6,974 bases of DNA from Bacillota bacterium (lineage in GTDB: Bacteria; Bacillota; Sulfobacillia; RBS10-35; JAJYVM01): contig JAJYVM010000202.1 in the NCBI GenBank assembly GCA_021792015.1, forward strand, positions 1-6,974, read 5' to 3'. The notes under the pieces are model-generated. The model had not been told where the DNA came from and made no database searches. It saw only the letters and a program-made list of their open reading frames with translations. Positions 1-6,656 of the stretch are shown here, piece after piece. Each line of letters begins with the position of its first letter. The stretch's first letter is position 1. A program made the position numbers and the translations under genes.

Positions 1-79
1 GGTCTGGCTGCGGTCCCGGGGCGCGACCCCCCGGCGCAAAGCGTCGGCAGCGCTGTTCGGCCGGCGTCGTGAACCGAAG

Positions 80-108
80 GTGAGCCTATGCCCACCACAG
101 GTCATGAT
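80..108 (+). promoter_or_regulatory. Weak sigma70-like promoter candidate for the papain-like gene
   Basis: GTGAGC (80-85) and CATGAT (103-108) are separated by 17 bases. They match the -35 and -10 consensus at about 3/6 and 4/6 positions. The -10 lies in a local drop in G+C (about 101-122), which is unusual in this window. Transcription would start near 115, giving a leader of about 37 nt that contains the ribosome binding site. The match is weak and could be chance; the real promoter may lie upstream of the window. Confidence 0.2.
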
Positions 109-138
109 CTTAGGAACGGTTGCCTGAACCGGAGGGAC

Positions 139-145
139 GAGGTGG
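139..145 (+). promoter_or_regulatory. Ribosome binding site that decides the start of the papain-like gene
   Basis: GAGGTGG is complementary to the 3' end of 16S rRNA. Its GAGGTG core (139-144) lies 7 bases before ATG 152 and 4 before GTG 149, which favours the ATG. A second purine-rich run, GGAGGGA (131-137), is 14 bases from the ATG and less likely. A 5-bp inverted repeat (CGGTT 117-121, AACCG 127-131) sits just upstream and could weakly affect access to the site. Confidence 0.6.
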
Positions 146-151
146 TTCGTG

Positions 152-640
152 ATGTACCGGCCCGAGGAGCTCCGCCCCGGCGACATCATCCTGTGCGAGT
201 GCGAGCTCGACGTCCGCGATCCGCTCGGCCTGCTGATCGTGTGGGCCAGCGACAATCCGCTTCAGCACGCAGCGCTCGTCGCCACCGGCGAGCTGATCGA
301 GTCCCGCGACGTCGTCGGGGTGGCGCCGCTGGACGCCTACGCACCCGTCGGCTGGCGGTTCCAGGTGGCTGGCGCCACGCCGGCCCAGCTGCGGAGCGTG
401 GTGGCGGCAGCGACTCGCCGGGTCGGCGAGGCCTACGGCTACCGCGCGCTTACGCGCGAGGCCGGGCGCGTGCCGCTGTACCGGCGTCTCGACCCCCACG
501 ACGTGGTCTCGTCCGGACTCGTCTGCTGGGCGTTTGCGCAGGCCGGCATCCGCCTCAGCTGGGAGCTGATGCCGACCCCCGCCAGCCTCTCGCACAGCCC
601 TCTGCTGCTCGGGCCGCGGCCCTGGCGGCAAGTCGGTTAG
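152..640 (+). CDS. Permuted papain-like (YiiX/NlpC-P60-type) protein with apparent Cys-to-Ser change
   Basis: Small soluble-looking protein of 162 residues with no signal peptide or membrane segment. The order of motifs fits the circularly permuted papain-like fold (YiiX/YaeF-type): GDIIL near residues 10-14, a conserved His in QHAALV (His39), LIES with Glu50 after the next strand, a GEAYGYRAL stretch (92-100), and SSGLVCWAF (120-128). In this family the His comes first and the nucleophilic Cys lies late in a CSxLV-type motif. Here the aligned residue is Ser120, and the only nearby Cys is Cys125, five residues on. It may be a serine variant, use a shifted Cys, or be inactive. Relatives cleave amide or ester bonds in peptides or lipids; no substrate can be read here. 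ATG 152 is chosen over GTG 149 by ribosome binding site spacing; TGA 125-127 closes the frame upstream. The last base pairs overlap the convergent sedolisin gene. The coding call is firm, the family call moderate. Confidence 0.75.
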   Translation: MYRPEELRPGDIILCECELDVRDPLGLLIVWASDNPLQHAALVATGELIESRDVVGVAPLDAYAPVGWRFQVAGATPAQLRSVVAAATRRVGEAYGYRALTREAGRVPLYRRLDPHDVVSSGLVCWAFAQAGIRLSWELMPTPASLSHSPLLLGPRPWRQVG

Positions 641-3600
641 CCGGAAGCTCCCGGCGGCAGCAGGATAAGGGCCAGCACCCGGGCAGCCTGGGCGCGTGTG
701 GCATCGCCCAGGGGGTCGAACGCGCCGCCGGGGAACCCCTGCAGCAGGCCGGCGGCCACCGCCGCCTGCACCCCGGGGGCTGCCCACGGGGCGATGCGCT
801 GCGCGTCCGAGAACTTGAGGGGCGGGCCGCCGCTGAGGTGGCGGGCCCGCGCCAGCAGCACGGCCATCTCCTCGCGCGTGACCAACCCCTGCGGGTCGAA
901 CACCCCCGGGGCCACGCCCTTCACCAGGCCGTCCGCCGTGGCGGCGGCGACGTAGGGCGAAAACCAGTCGCCTGGCTTCACATCGGTGAAGGCGGAGGTG
1001 CTGGCGGCCGGCGTGGGCAGGTCGAGGGTGAGGTCCAGCATCTTCACGAACTCCGCCCGGGTGACCGGGGCGTCCGGCCGAAACGTCCCGTCGGGGAAGC
1101 CACTCAGGATACCCTGGGCCGCCAGGGCCTCGATGGGCCCGTAGGCCCAGTAGGTGGCGGGTACGTCGCTGAACACCGGCGCGGTGACGGGCACGTACGT
1201 GTACTGGTCGCCCGGACCGGGAGCGCTGGGCCCGTTGGGCGTGGTCACCCTCACATCGACGGTCCCGCTGCCCGCCGGGGCGACGGCGTCGATGACGCCG
1301 TCCGCCACGACGCTGAAGGTGGCGGGATTGCCGCCAAAGCTCACAGCGGTCGCCCCTGTGAAGCCCGTGCCGGTCAGCTGCACGGCGGTGCCGCCCCCGG
1401 TGGGCCCGCCGGTCGGTGCCAGGCCAGAGACCACCGGCGCTGGACCGCTCGCCGCGTAGGTGAAGTGGTCGGCGGCGCTGATCGTGCTGGTGCCACCGGC
1501 CGTGGTGACCGTGATGTCGACCGTGCCGGCGCCGGGCGGGGAGACGGCATCGATGACGTTCGGCGGCAGGACCGTGAAGCTGGCGGCGGGCGTCGCGCCG
1601 AAGTCGACGGCCGTCACGCCGGTGAAGCCCGAGCCGTCGATGGTGACTGCGGTGCCCCCGGCCGCCGGACCGCTGGCCGGATTGATCTGGCTGACCGCGG
1701 GGAGCTTGGACGCGCCGCTGCCGCCGCTGCTGCTGCTCGTGACGGTTGTTGGCGGCACGTAGGCGGCGACGCCGAAGGGGGTGCCGCCGAGGTCCGCCAG
1801 CGACGGCGAGCTGCTCCCGTTGATGTCGAGGGTCAGGCAGCCACCGCCGTAGGTCGCCGCCGGCGTGACGGCGGCCCATGTCTTGCCGTTCCACCAGTAG
1901 ACGGTCTGGCCCGAAGCGGCGCCGTCGCACTCGCTGACCGTGACCCCGGTGAAGGTGGCGCCGGCGGAGAGGCTGACGTCGAAGTACACGCCGGTGGCGG
2001 AGAAGCTCGCGGCGGCGGCCGGGTTGCCCCCCTGCGCGTACTGCGCCAGGGACAGCGTGCCGGTTCCGCCGGTGGCCAGGGCCCGGGCGTTCGCCACGCT
2101 GACGGCGGCGGCGCCACCCGGCGTCAGGCTGGTGCCCGACCCGGAGGCCGCGACGCTCACGCTGGCCGGCACCACAAGCACCACCGCGCTGTTGGCTGAC
2201 CCGTTTTCCGACGCGGTCACGGTCACGGCCTGGGCGCTTGCCGGGGCCGTGAGGGTGGTCGAGAAGCCGCCACCGGCGTCTGTCATCGCCGTGAGCGAAC
2301 CCAGCGTGCCGGCCGAGGCCGTGAGGCTGACAATCGCCCGGGCCACAGGTTGGCCAGCGCTGTCATACACGGCGCCGGTCACCGTGGCCGTGGCGCCTGC
2401 CCTGACCGGGGACGGTGACACCGACACGCTCACGGCCGGCTGGGCGACGGTCATGCTCGCCGTCGCGTGCAGCGAGGTGCCGGCCACGGTGGCAGCGACC
2501 GACGCCGGACCGCTCTGGCCAAGTCCCGCGATGGTGTCGCTGAACTGGCCGTTGGCGGCCGTCGTCACGGAGGCTGCGGCGGCCACCCCTGCGGACGGCG
2601 CGACGTCCACCGTTGCGCCGCCGACGGCGTTGCCGAAGGCATCGTAGACCGATCCGCTCACCGTGGTCTGCCCGCCGAGGCTCACCTGGGACGGGCTGGC
2701 CGTGGCCGTGATGCCGGCCGCCGGGCCCGCGGTCACGTTCACGACACCGCTTCCGGTCACGCCGCTCTGGAGGCTCGCCGTCAGGGTGACCGGGCCCTCG
2801 CTGCCCGGTGCCGTGAAGGTGGCGCTGTACGTGCCGTCGCCCGAGGTCGTCACCGGGGAGCCGGCGATGCTGCCGGCGCCGGCCGCCAGGTCCACGGCCA
2901 CGCCGCCGACGGGGTTGCCGCCGCTGTCGCGCACGGTCCCGGAGATCGTCACCTGCTGCCCCGCGCCAACGCTGGGCGCCGCAGGCGCCACACTCACGCT
3001 GGCCGGCGGCCCGACGTTCACGGTGAGTGGCGCCGTGCCGGTGATCGAGGTGCCGGACACGGAGGCCGTCAACGTGACCACGCCGGCCGTGCTTGGCGCC
3101 GTGAAGCTCGACGTGAACGTGCCGTCGCTGGCTGTCGTGGCGGTGGGCGTGCCCAGGGTTCCCGCCGTGGCCGTCAGGTCGACGGTCTCGCCGGCCATGG
3201 GGATGTTCGACGGGTAGCCGCCATACACAACACCGGACACGGTGGCCCCTTGGCCTTCCGGGACATTCAGCCGGCTCACCTGCACCTGGACCGAGGTCGG
3301 CTTGGCGAAGCTCAGGGTGGCGAGGTCCGGGCTGCCGAGGCCCACGTGGCTGAAGTCGCTGCCCATGCTGGCCGGGGTGTGAAAGCCGGTGCCGGCGCGG
3401 GCATAGAGCGCGGCGTTGAGGTTGGTCCCGGCGCCGTAGCGCTGATTGAGCAGGGCCATGGCCGCGGCCCAGATGGGGGTGGCCAGGCTGGTGCCGCCGA
3501 CGACCTGGCCGCAGCCCTCGCCCACCGAGTTGTCCGCTTGGCAAATGGCGATGCCCGTATTCGGGCTGGCATCCGCCGAGACGTCCGGAACCGACCGTTG

Positions 3601-4944
3601 CGTCTGCGAGGGCTCGAAGGGCTGCTGCCAGCTGGGAATGGAGAAGAACTGGCTGGTGCCGTAGCCACCCGAGCCGCAGGAGAGTGCGCCGACCGGGCAC
3701 GACTGGCCCCACCAGGTCTCGCCGGCGTAGTTGCCCGAGCCGTCCACACTGAGCGTGGTGCCGCCGACCGCTGTGGCGTATGGCGAGTCGGCGGGAACCG
3801 CCACACCGACGCTGTCAGCCGTCCCATCGTTGCAGACGGGGCCGGAGTCGCCGGCACTGCTGAACACGCTGACGCCCGCCGCGGCGGCGCTGGCGAGGAC
3901 GCTGTTGATCGCCTGCGCGGAGGCGAGGCGGGTGTCCGCCTCGCAGCTGTACCAGCTGTTGGAGATGACCGTGACGCCATCGGCGAGCATCGTCTGGAAC
4001 ACCTGGGCGAAGCTCGCGGCCTGCGGGGCCTCGAACACGTCGACGTGGGCCCCCGGAGCGGCGCCGAGGACCGTATCGATGTCCAGAAGCACCTCACCCT
4101 CGCCGGTGTCCCCCGTGGGCGCGCCGGCGCCGGCGCCGATCGGGATCACGGTGACGTTGTTGGCGAGGGTGGCTGGCAACCCCTCATAGGCGAGCCAGTC
4201 CGTGACGTCGGTCGGATGGAAGCTATCGAACTCCACCAGGCCGATCGTCTGGCCGGCGCCGGTGCTGCCCAGGGCGCCGAAACCGTAGGCCTGCGCGATT
4301 TGCATGGGCGTGAGGATCTGCGCCGCGGCGGGCGCCTTCTGGATGCTGGCCTTCGGCAGCGTGAGGTCCGAGAGCCCCGTGACGTCCGCCACAAATGGGC
4401 GAATCGCGGCGTCCACCGCCGGGGCGCCGGCGTTGGCGTACACCTGGCGGCCGGCGAACTCGTACGGATCGACGCTGACGTGGAAGGCTGCCTCCACCTG
4501 GGCACGGCTGCCCGCCACGGTCAGCGTGAGCCGGTTGGCGGAGCCCTGGGCCAGCGTGAGGCCATACCCTTCGAGATCGGCCAGGACCGCGTCGTAGGCG
4601 CTGGCGCTTGGACCGAACGCCGCCGCCTGTTGAGCGGGGGTCAGGAAGTGACGGTACTCGGGCGAGCGGGGGTCCATGACCCCCCGCAGGTACCCGAAAA
4701 AGCCGGCCGGGTCGGTGCGGTGGAGGACCACGGTGGCCTGCATCGGCTGCGCGGACCAGCCGGCCGGCACCGCCAGCGCGCTGGCGCGGGCCAGCTGCGG
4801 GGAGACGTCTGACGGGAGCGTCACGATCAGCGGGGATGCGGCGGCGGCCAGGGACGGGGCGGCCACGGCGGCGGTGAGGGCGAGACAGAGGGCCAACGCC
4901 GCGGCGGCACGCGCCCGCCGGCGCCCTGGGAGTGGCGATTGCAT
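637..4944 (-). CDS. Secreted, SLH-anchored sedolisin (S53) serine-carboxyl peptidase with Ig-like/TIG stalk
   Basis: A 1435-residue exported endopeptidase, predicted to be held at the cell wall. In order: signal peptide (1-36); pro-kumamolisin activation domain (about 40-190, including EYRHFLTPAQ); S53 catalytic domain (about 205-547); four Ig-like repeats (551-929); an unassigned module (930-1062); a Ser/Gly linker; two IPT/TIG domains (1081-1252); three SLH repeats (1257-1425). Catalytic residues by comparison with kumamolisin: Glu284 and Asp288 (GEVLLDID), Ser486 (GGTSLATP), oxyanion Asp366 (SSAGDSG), and supporting Glu238 and Trp331. Glu238-Glu284 spacing is 46, as between Glu32 and Glu78. 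Six Cys in the catalytic domain (334, 371, 416, 423, 468, 478) suggest disulfides. Sedolisins usually act at acidic pH and remove their own prodomain. The C-terminal calcium region looks shortened. ATG 4944 is the only possible start: TGA closes the frame seven codons upstream, with only a weak GAAGG (4960-4964). Monocistronic; divergent from prfC. Confidence 0.95.
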   Translation of the reverse strand: MQSPLPGRRRARAAAALALCLALTAAVAAPSLAAAASPLIVTLPSDVSPQLARASALAVPAGWSAQPMQATVVLHRTDPAGFFGYLRGVMDPRSPEYRHFLTPAQQAAAFGPSASAYDAVLADLEGYGLTLAQGSANRLTLTVAGSRAQVEAAFHVSVDPYEFAGRQVYANAGAPAVDAAIRPFVADVTGLSDLTLPKASIQKAPAAAQILTPMQIAQAYGFGALGSTGAGQTIGLVEFDSFHPTDVTDWLAYEGLPATLANNVTVIPIGAGAGAPTGDTGEGEVLLDIDTVLGAAPGAHVDVFEAPQAASFAQVFQTMLADGVTVISNSWYSCEADTRLASAQAINSVLASAAAAGVSVFSSAGDSGPVCNDGTADSVGVAVPADSPYATAVGGTTLSVDGSGNYAGETWWGQSCPVGALSCGSGGYGTSQFFSIPSWQQPFEPSQTQRSVPDVSADASPNTGIAICQADNSVGEGCGQVVGGTSLATPIWAAAMALLNQRYGAGTNLNAALYARAGTGFHTPASMGSDFSHVGLGSPDLATLSFAKPTSVQVQVSRLNVPEGQGATVSGVVYGGYPSNIPMAGETVDLTATAGTLGTPTATTASDGTFTSSFTAPSTAGVVTLTASVSGTSITGTAPLTVNVGPPASVSVAPAAPSVGAGQQVTISGTVRDSGGNPVGGVAVDLAAGAGSIAGSPVTTSGDGTYSATFTAPGSEGPVTLTASLQSGVTGSGVVNVTAGPAAGITATASPSQVSLGGQTTVSGSVYDAFGNAVGGATVDVAPSAGVAAAASVTTAANGQFSDTIAGLGQSGPASVAATVAGTSLHATASMTVAQPAVSVSVSPSPVRAGATATVTGAVYDSAGQPVARAIVSLTASAGTLGSLTAMTDAGGGFSTTLTAPASAQAVTVTASENGSANSAVVLVVPASVSVAASGSGTSLTPGGAAAVSVANARALATGGTGTLSLAQYAQGGNPAAAASFSATGVYFDVSLSAGATFTGVTVSECDGAASGQTVYWWNGKTWAAVTPAATYGGGCLTLDINGSSSPSLADLGGTPFGVAAYVPPTTVTSSSSGGSGASKLPAVSQINPASGPAAGGTAVTIDGSGFTGVTAVDFGATPAASFTVLPPNVIDAVSPPGAGTVDITVTTAGGTSTISAADHFTYAASGPAPVVSGLAPTGGPTGGGTAVQLTGTGFTGATAVSFGGNPATFSVVADGVIDAVAPAGSGTVDVRVTTPNGPSAPGPGDQYTYVPVTAPVFSDVPATYWAYGPIEALAAQGILSGFPDGTFRPDAPVTRAEFVKMLDLTLDLPTPAASTSAFTDVKPGDWFSPYVAAATADGLVKGVAPGVFDPQGLVTREEMAVLLARARHLSGGPPLKFSDAQRIAPWAAPGVQAAVAAGLLQGFPGGAFDPLGDATRAQAARVLALILLPPGASG
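670..1176 (-). other. Three C-terminal SLH repeats (cell-wall anchor)
   Basis: Codes for residues about 1257-1425. Each unit starts with F(S/T)D, has a central Trp (1266, 1327, 1387), a G-(L/V) turn followed by G-------F-P, and ends with the TRAE-type motif: TRAE (1295-1298), TREE (1356-1359) and a degenerate TRAQ (1416-1419). SLH triplets bind pyruvylated secondary cell-wall polysaccharide, so the protease is likely retained at the surface. The first two motifs are near canonical; the third has lost its acidic residue, as often happens in one unit of a trimer. Confidence 0.9.
1189..1704 (-). repeat. Two IPT/TIG domains in the sedolisin stalk
   Basis: Two units of about 84 residues at 1453-1704 (residues 1081-1164) and 1189-1440 (residues 1169-1252). 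Both show the TIG signature: P-(V)S----P--GP-(A/T)GGT-V-(I/L)-G-GFTG-TAV-FG--PA, then a strand with VIDAV-P-G-GTVD(I/V)-VTT--G, ending in F/YTY. The shared GFTG-TAV and VIDAV strings point to a tandem duplication of one ancestral unit. TIG domains are Ig-fold modules common in bacterial surface and carbohydrate-active proteins. Confidence 0.85.
1759..2157 (-). other. Unassigned module with a Cys pair between the Ig-like and TIG domains
   Basis: Codes for sedolisin residues about 930-1062. It has a beta-rich pattern: FSATGVYFDV, a FTGVTVSECDG strand, VYWWNGKTWAAVTP, then GGGCLTLDI and a closing SLADLGGTPFGVAAY. It contains two cysteines, Cys1006 and Cys1036, which could form a disulfide, and a tryptophan cluster (1017, 1018, 1023). 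I do not recognise a named family. The WNGKTW...V...C-T-----SPSL--L-GT-F-VA pattern resembles terminal modules of some secreted bacterial proteins, so it may be a stalk or binding module. The boundaries are approximate. Confidence 0.5.
2158..3294 (-). repeat. Four tandem Ig-like stalk repeats in the sedolisin
   Basis: Four units of about 93-96 residues: 3007-3294, 2722-3006, 2437-2721 and 2158-2436, in protein order. Each begins with a SV-V strand, has a TVSG(T/S)V-D--G-PV core, then a VDL-A-AG strand, DG-(F/Y)-S followed by TAP, and ends with a VT(L/V)TAS strand. The pattern fits bacterial Ig-like (Big_1/invasin-type) domains. Unit 3 is the most divergent in the TAP segment (AGLGQSGP). They probably space the protease away from the wall, an inference from position. 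The units differ enough that recent DNA-level duplication is not evident by eye. Confidence 0.8.
4837..4944 (-). other. Sec-type signal peptide of the sedolisin
   Basis: Codes for residues 1-36. A basic n-region (Arg8, 9, 10 and 12) is followed by a hydrophobic Ala/Leu core (about 13-30) and an Ala-rich end (LAAAAS) with a likely signal peptidase I site near residues 36/37. There is no lipobox: Cys20 lies inside the hydrophobic core. No convincing twin-arginine motif is seen; RRRAR lacks the usual consensus residues. Confidence 0.85.
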
Positions 4945-4995
4945 GGCGCCGTTGATTCGCCTTCATGGCAGCGATTCCTGCACTTGGGGCGTGCG

Positions 4996-5025
4996 TTGAC
5001 CGGACCGCTCCCCTGGCGGTAGGCT
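4996..5025 (+). promoter_or_regulatory. Candidate sigma70 promoter for prfC
   Basis: TTGACC (4996-5001, 5/6 to the -35 consensus) and TAGGCT (5020-5025, a GC-tolerant -10) are separated by 18 bases. The predicted start near 5032 leaves a leader of about 20 nt carrying the GAGGTG ribosome binding site. The spacer contains a 5-bp inverted repeat (ACCGC 5004-5008, GCGGT 5016-5020), which could be an operator or chance. I find no convincing promoter for the divergent sedolisin gene on the other strand. Confidence 0.45.
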
Positions 5026-5034
5026 GAGGAGATT

Positions 5035-5040
5035 GAGGTG
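5035..5040 (+). promoter_or_regulatory. Ribosome binding site of prfC
   Basis: GAGGTG lies 11 bases before the GTG start at 5052. The spacing is slightly long, but no closer start exists: the frame is closed by TGA at 5034-5036, and no start codon lies between it and 5052. A second purine run, GAGGAG (5026-5031), is farther upstream. Confidence 0.6.
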
Positions 5041-5051
5041 CTACACCAACA

Positions 5052-6656
5052 GTGAGCTCCCTGCAGGACGAGATCGGGCGCCGCCGCACATTCGCCATCA
5101 TCTCGCACCCGGACGCCGGGAAGACCACCCTGACCGAGAAGCTGCTCCTCTACAGCGGCTCGGTGCAGCTGGCCGGATCGGTGCGGGCGCGCCGCAACCA
5201 GCGGTCGACCATCAGCGACTGGATGGCGATGGAGCAGCAGCGGGGCATCTCGATCACCTCGACCGTGCTGGCCTTCGAGTACGGGGGCTGCCGCTGCAAC
5301 CTGCTCGATACCCCCGGCCACGCGGACTTCAGCGAGGACACCTACCGCACCCTCCAGGCAGCCGACAGCGCCGTCATGGTCCTCGACGCCGCACGCGGCG
5401 TCGAGGCGCAGACCCGCAAGCTGTTCGAGGTGTGCCGCGAGCGGGGCGTGCCGATCCTGACGTTCGTCAACAAGATGGACAGGCCCGCCATGACGCCCCT
5501 GGAGCTGCTCAGCATCATCGAGGAGGCGCTGGGGATCGAGGCCACGCCCGTGAACTGGCCCATCGGCGACGGGCCGGGCTTTCAGGGGGTGTACGACCGC
5601 GAGACCCGGAGCGTCCACCGCTACGAGCGCAGCGAGCACGGGGCGCGGCAGGCGCCGGTGCGCGTGGCGGCCCTGGAGGAGCCGGCGCTGGATGCGTTGC
5701 TCGGGGCGGAGGCGGCGGCGCAGCTGCGCGACGACGTGGCCCTGCTCGACGGGGTCGAGTCGCGGCTGGACCTTCCGCGCTTCGCAGCGGGGACGCAGAC
5801 CCCGGTCTTCTTCGGGAGCGCACTCACCAACTTCGGGGTCGACCTGTTCCTCGACCGTTTCGTGCGCCTGGCGCCGCCCCCGGGCGCCGCGGACGTCGCC
5901 GATCCGGACTTCGCGGCCTTCGTCTTCAAGATCCAGTCGAACATGAACCCCCTGCACCGCGACAGCGTCGCCTTCCTGCGGGTGACGCGGGGCGGCTTTC
6001 AGCGGGACGCCGCGGTGACGCACGGGCCGACCGGGCGGCGCATCCGCCTCGGGCACGCGAGCGCCCTGTTCGCCAGCGAGCGCGAGACGGTCGACACCGG
6101 GTGCGCCGGTGACATCGTGGGCCTGCCGAACCCGGGCTTTCTGGCCATCGGCGATGCGCTGTACGTGGGCGCGGCGCCGGAGCCGGTCGCGATGCCGCGC
6201 TTTCAACCGGAGCACTTCGCCGTGCTGCGCAGCACGGACGTGAGCAAGCACAAGGCCTTCCGCAAGGGCATCGACCAGCTGCAGCTGGAGGGCGCGACGC
6301 AGGTGCTCTATGGGGTGGCGGGCGGGCGGCGCGAGCCCGTGCTGGCCGCGGTCGGCCGCCTGCAGTTCGACGTCGTCCAGTTCCGCATGAAGGCGGAGTA
6401 CGGTGTCGAGACGCAGCTCGACCCGCTGCCCTACGCGGTGGCCCGGTGGCTGGACGGGCCGGAGGACGAGGTGGCCCGCTTCCAGGGCTGGGGCACGATG
6501 CGCTGCGAGGACCACCTCGGGCGGCCCGTGGTGCTCTTCGGCAGCGAGCGCGATCTCGAGTTCTTCGCGCGCGAGAACCCGCAGATCCAGTTCCGCGAGG
6601 TCGGGGAGGCGCCGGCGGAGGAGCCGGCCGCCCGGGGCGGGCGCGCGCGGGAGTAG
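5052..6656 (+). CDS. prfC: Peptide chain release factor 3 (RF3 GTPase)
   Basis: Cytosolic translational GTPase that removes RF1/RF2 from the ribosome after peptide release. The 534 residues match the usual RF3 length (529 in E. coli). GTPase motifs: G1 SHPDAGKT (18-25), switch I RGISIT (64-69), G3 DTPGH (86-90), G4 NKMD (140-143), G5 GSAL (255-258). The GTPase domain is followed by a beta-barrel domain II beginning with the RF3-typical FKIQSNMNPLHRD (292-304), and an RF3 C-terminal domain containing GRLQFDVVQFRMKAEY (435-450) and ending near QFREV (513-517). The N-terminus RRRTFAIISHPDAGKTTLTE is close to textbook RF3, which separates it from EF-G, TypA and LepA. It starts with GTG, fixed by an in-frame stop 18 bases upstream and by the family N-terminus. 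The last 17 residues are a low-complexity Ala/Glu/Arg/Gly tail. It is transcribed alone, divergent from the sedolisin, with a terminator-like hairpin across its stop codon. No missing catalytic residue is seen. Confidence 0.97.
   Translation: MSSLQDEIGRRRTFAIISHPDAGKTTLTEKLLLYSGSVQLAGSVRARRNQRSTISDWMAMEQQRGISITSTVLAFEYGGCRCNLLDTPGHADFSEDTYRTLQAADSAVMVLDAARGVEAQTRKLFEVCRERGVPILTFVNKMDRPAMTPLELLSIIEEALGIEATPVNWPIGDGPGFQGVYDRETRSVHRYERSEHGARQAPVRVAALEEPALDALLGAEAAAQLRDDVALLDGVESRLDLPRFAAGTQTPVFFGSALTNFGVDLFLDRFVRLAPPPGAADVADPDFAAFVFKIQSNMNPLHRDSVAFLRVTRGGFQRDAAVTHGPTGRRIRLGHASALFASERETVDTGCAGDIVGLPNPGFLAIGDALYVGAAPEPVAMPRFQPEHFAVLRSTDVSKHKAFRKGIDQLQLEGATQVLYGVAGGRREPVLAAVGRLQFDVVQFRMKAEYGVETQLDPLPYAVARWLDGPEDEVARFQGWGTMRCEDHLGRPVVLFGSERDLEFFARENPQIQFREVGEAPAEEPAARGGRARE

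Noticed and set aside
2..127. Possible C-terminal end of an upstream + strand gene (TPRRKASAALFGRRREPK tail)
   Set aside because: The first part has fairly high third-position G+C, but the last dozen codons do not, and a second frame (ending TGA 70-72) looks equally coding. It is too short to decide.
88..2199. Long + strand open frame from ATG 88, with an AAGGTGA run just before it
   Set aside because: It runs out of frame through the papain-like gene and antisense to the sedolisin, with an Arg/Gly/Ala-rich translation and no recognisable domain. It is open because stop codons are rare at this G+C. The purine run before ATG 88 is noted but is not enough to call a gene.
4146..4505. Smaller out-of-frame open frames inside the sedolisin and prfC genes
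   Set aside because: All are shadows of the two confirmed genes, with biased Arg/Pro/Ser/Ala composition.
2467..4812. 781-codon + strand open frame opposite the sedolisin
   Set aside because: It is the mirror of a gene with confirmed catalytic motifs, and its translation is low-complexity His/Arg/Gly/Ala.
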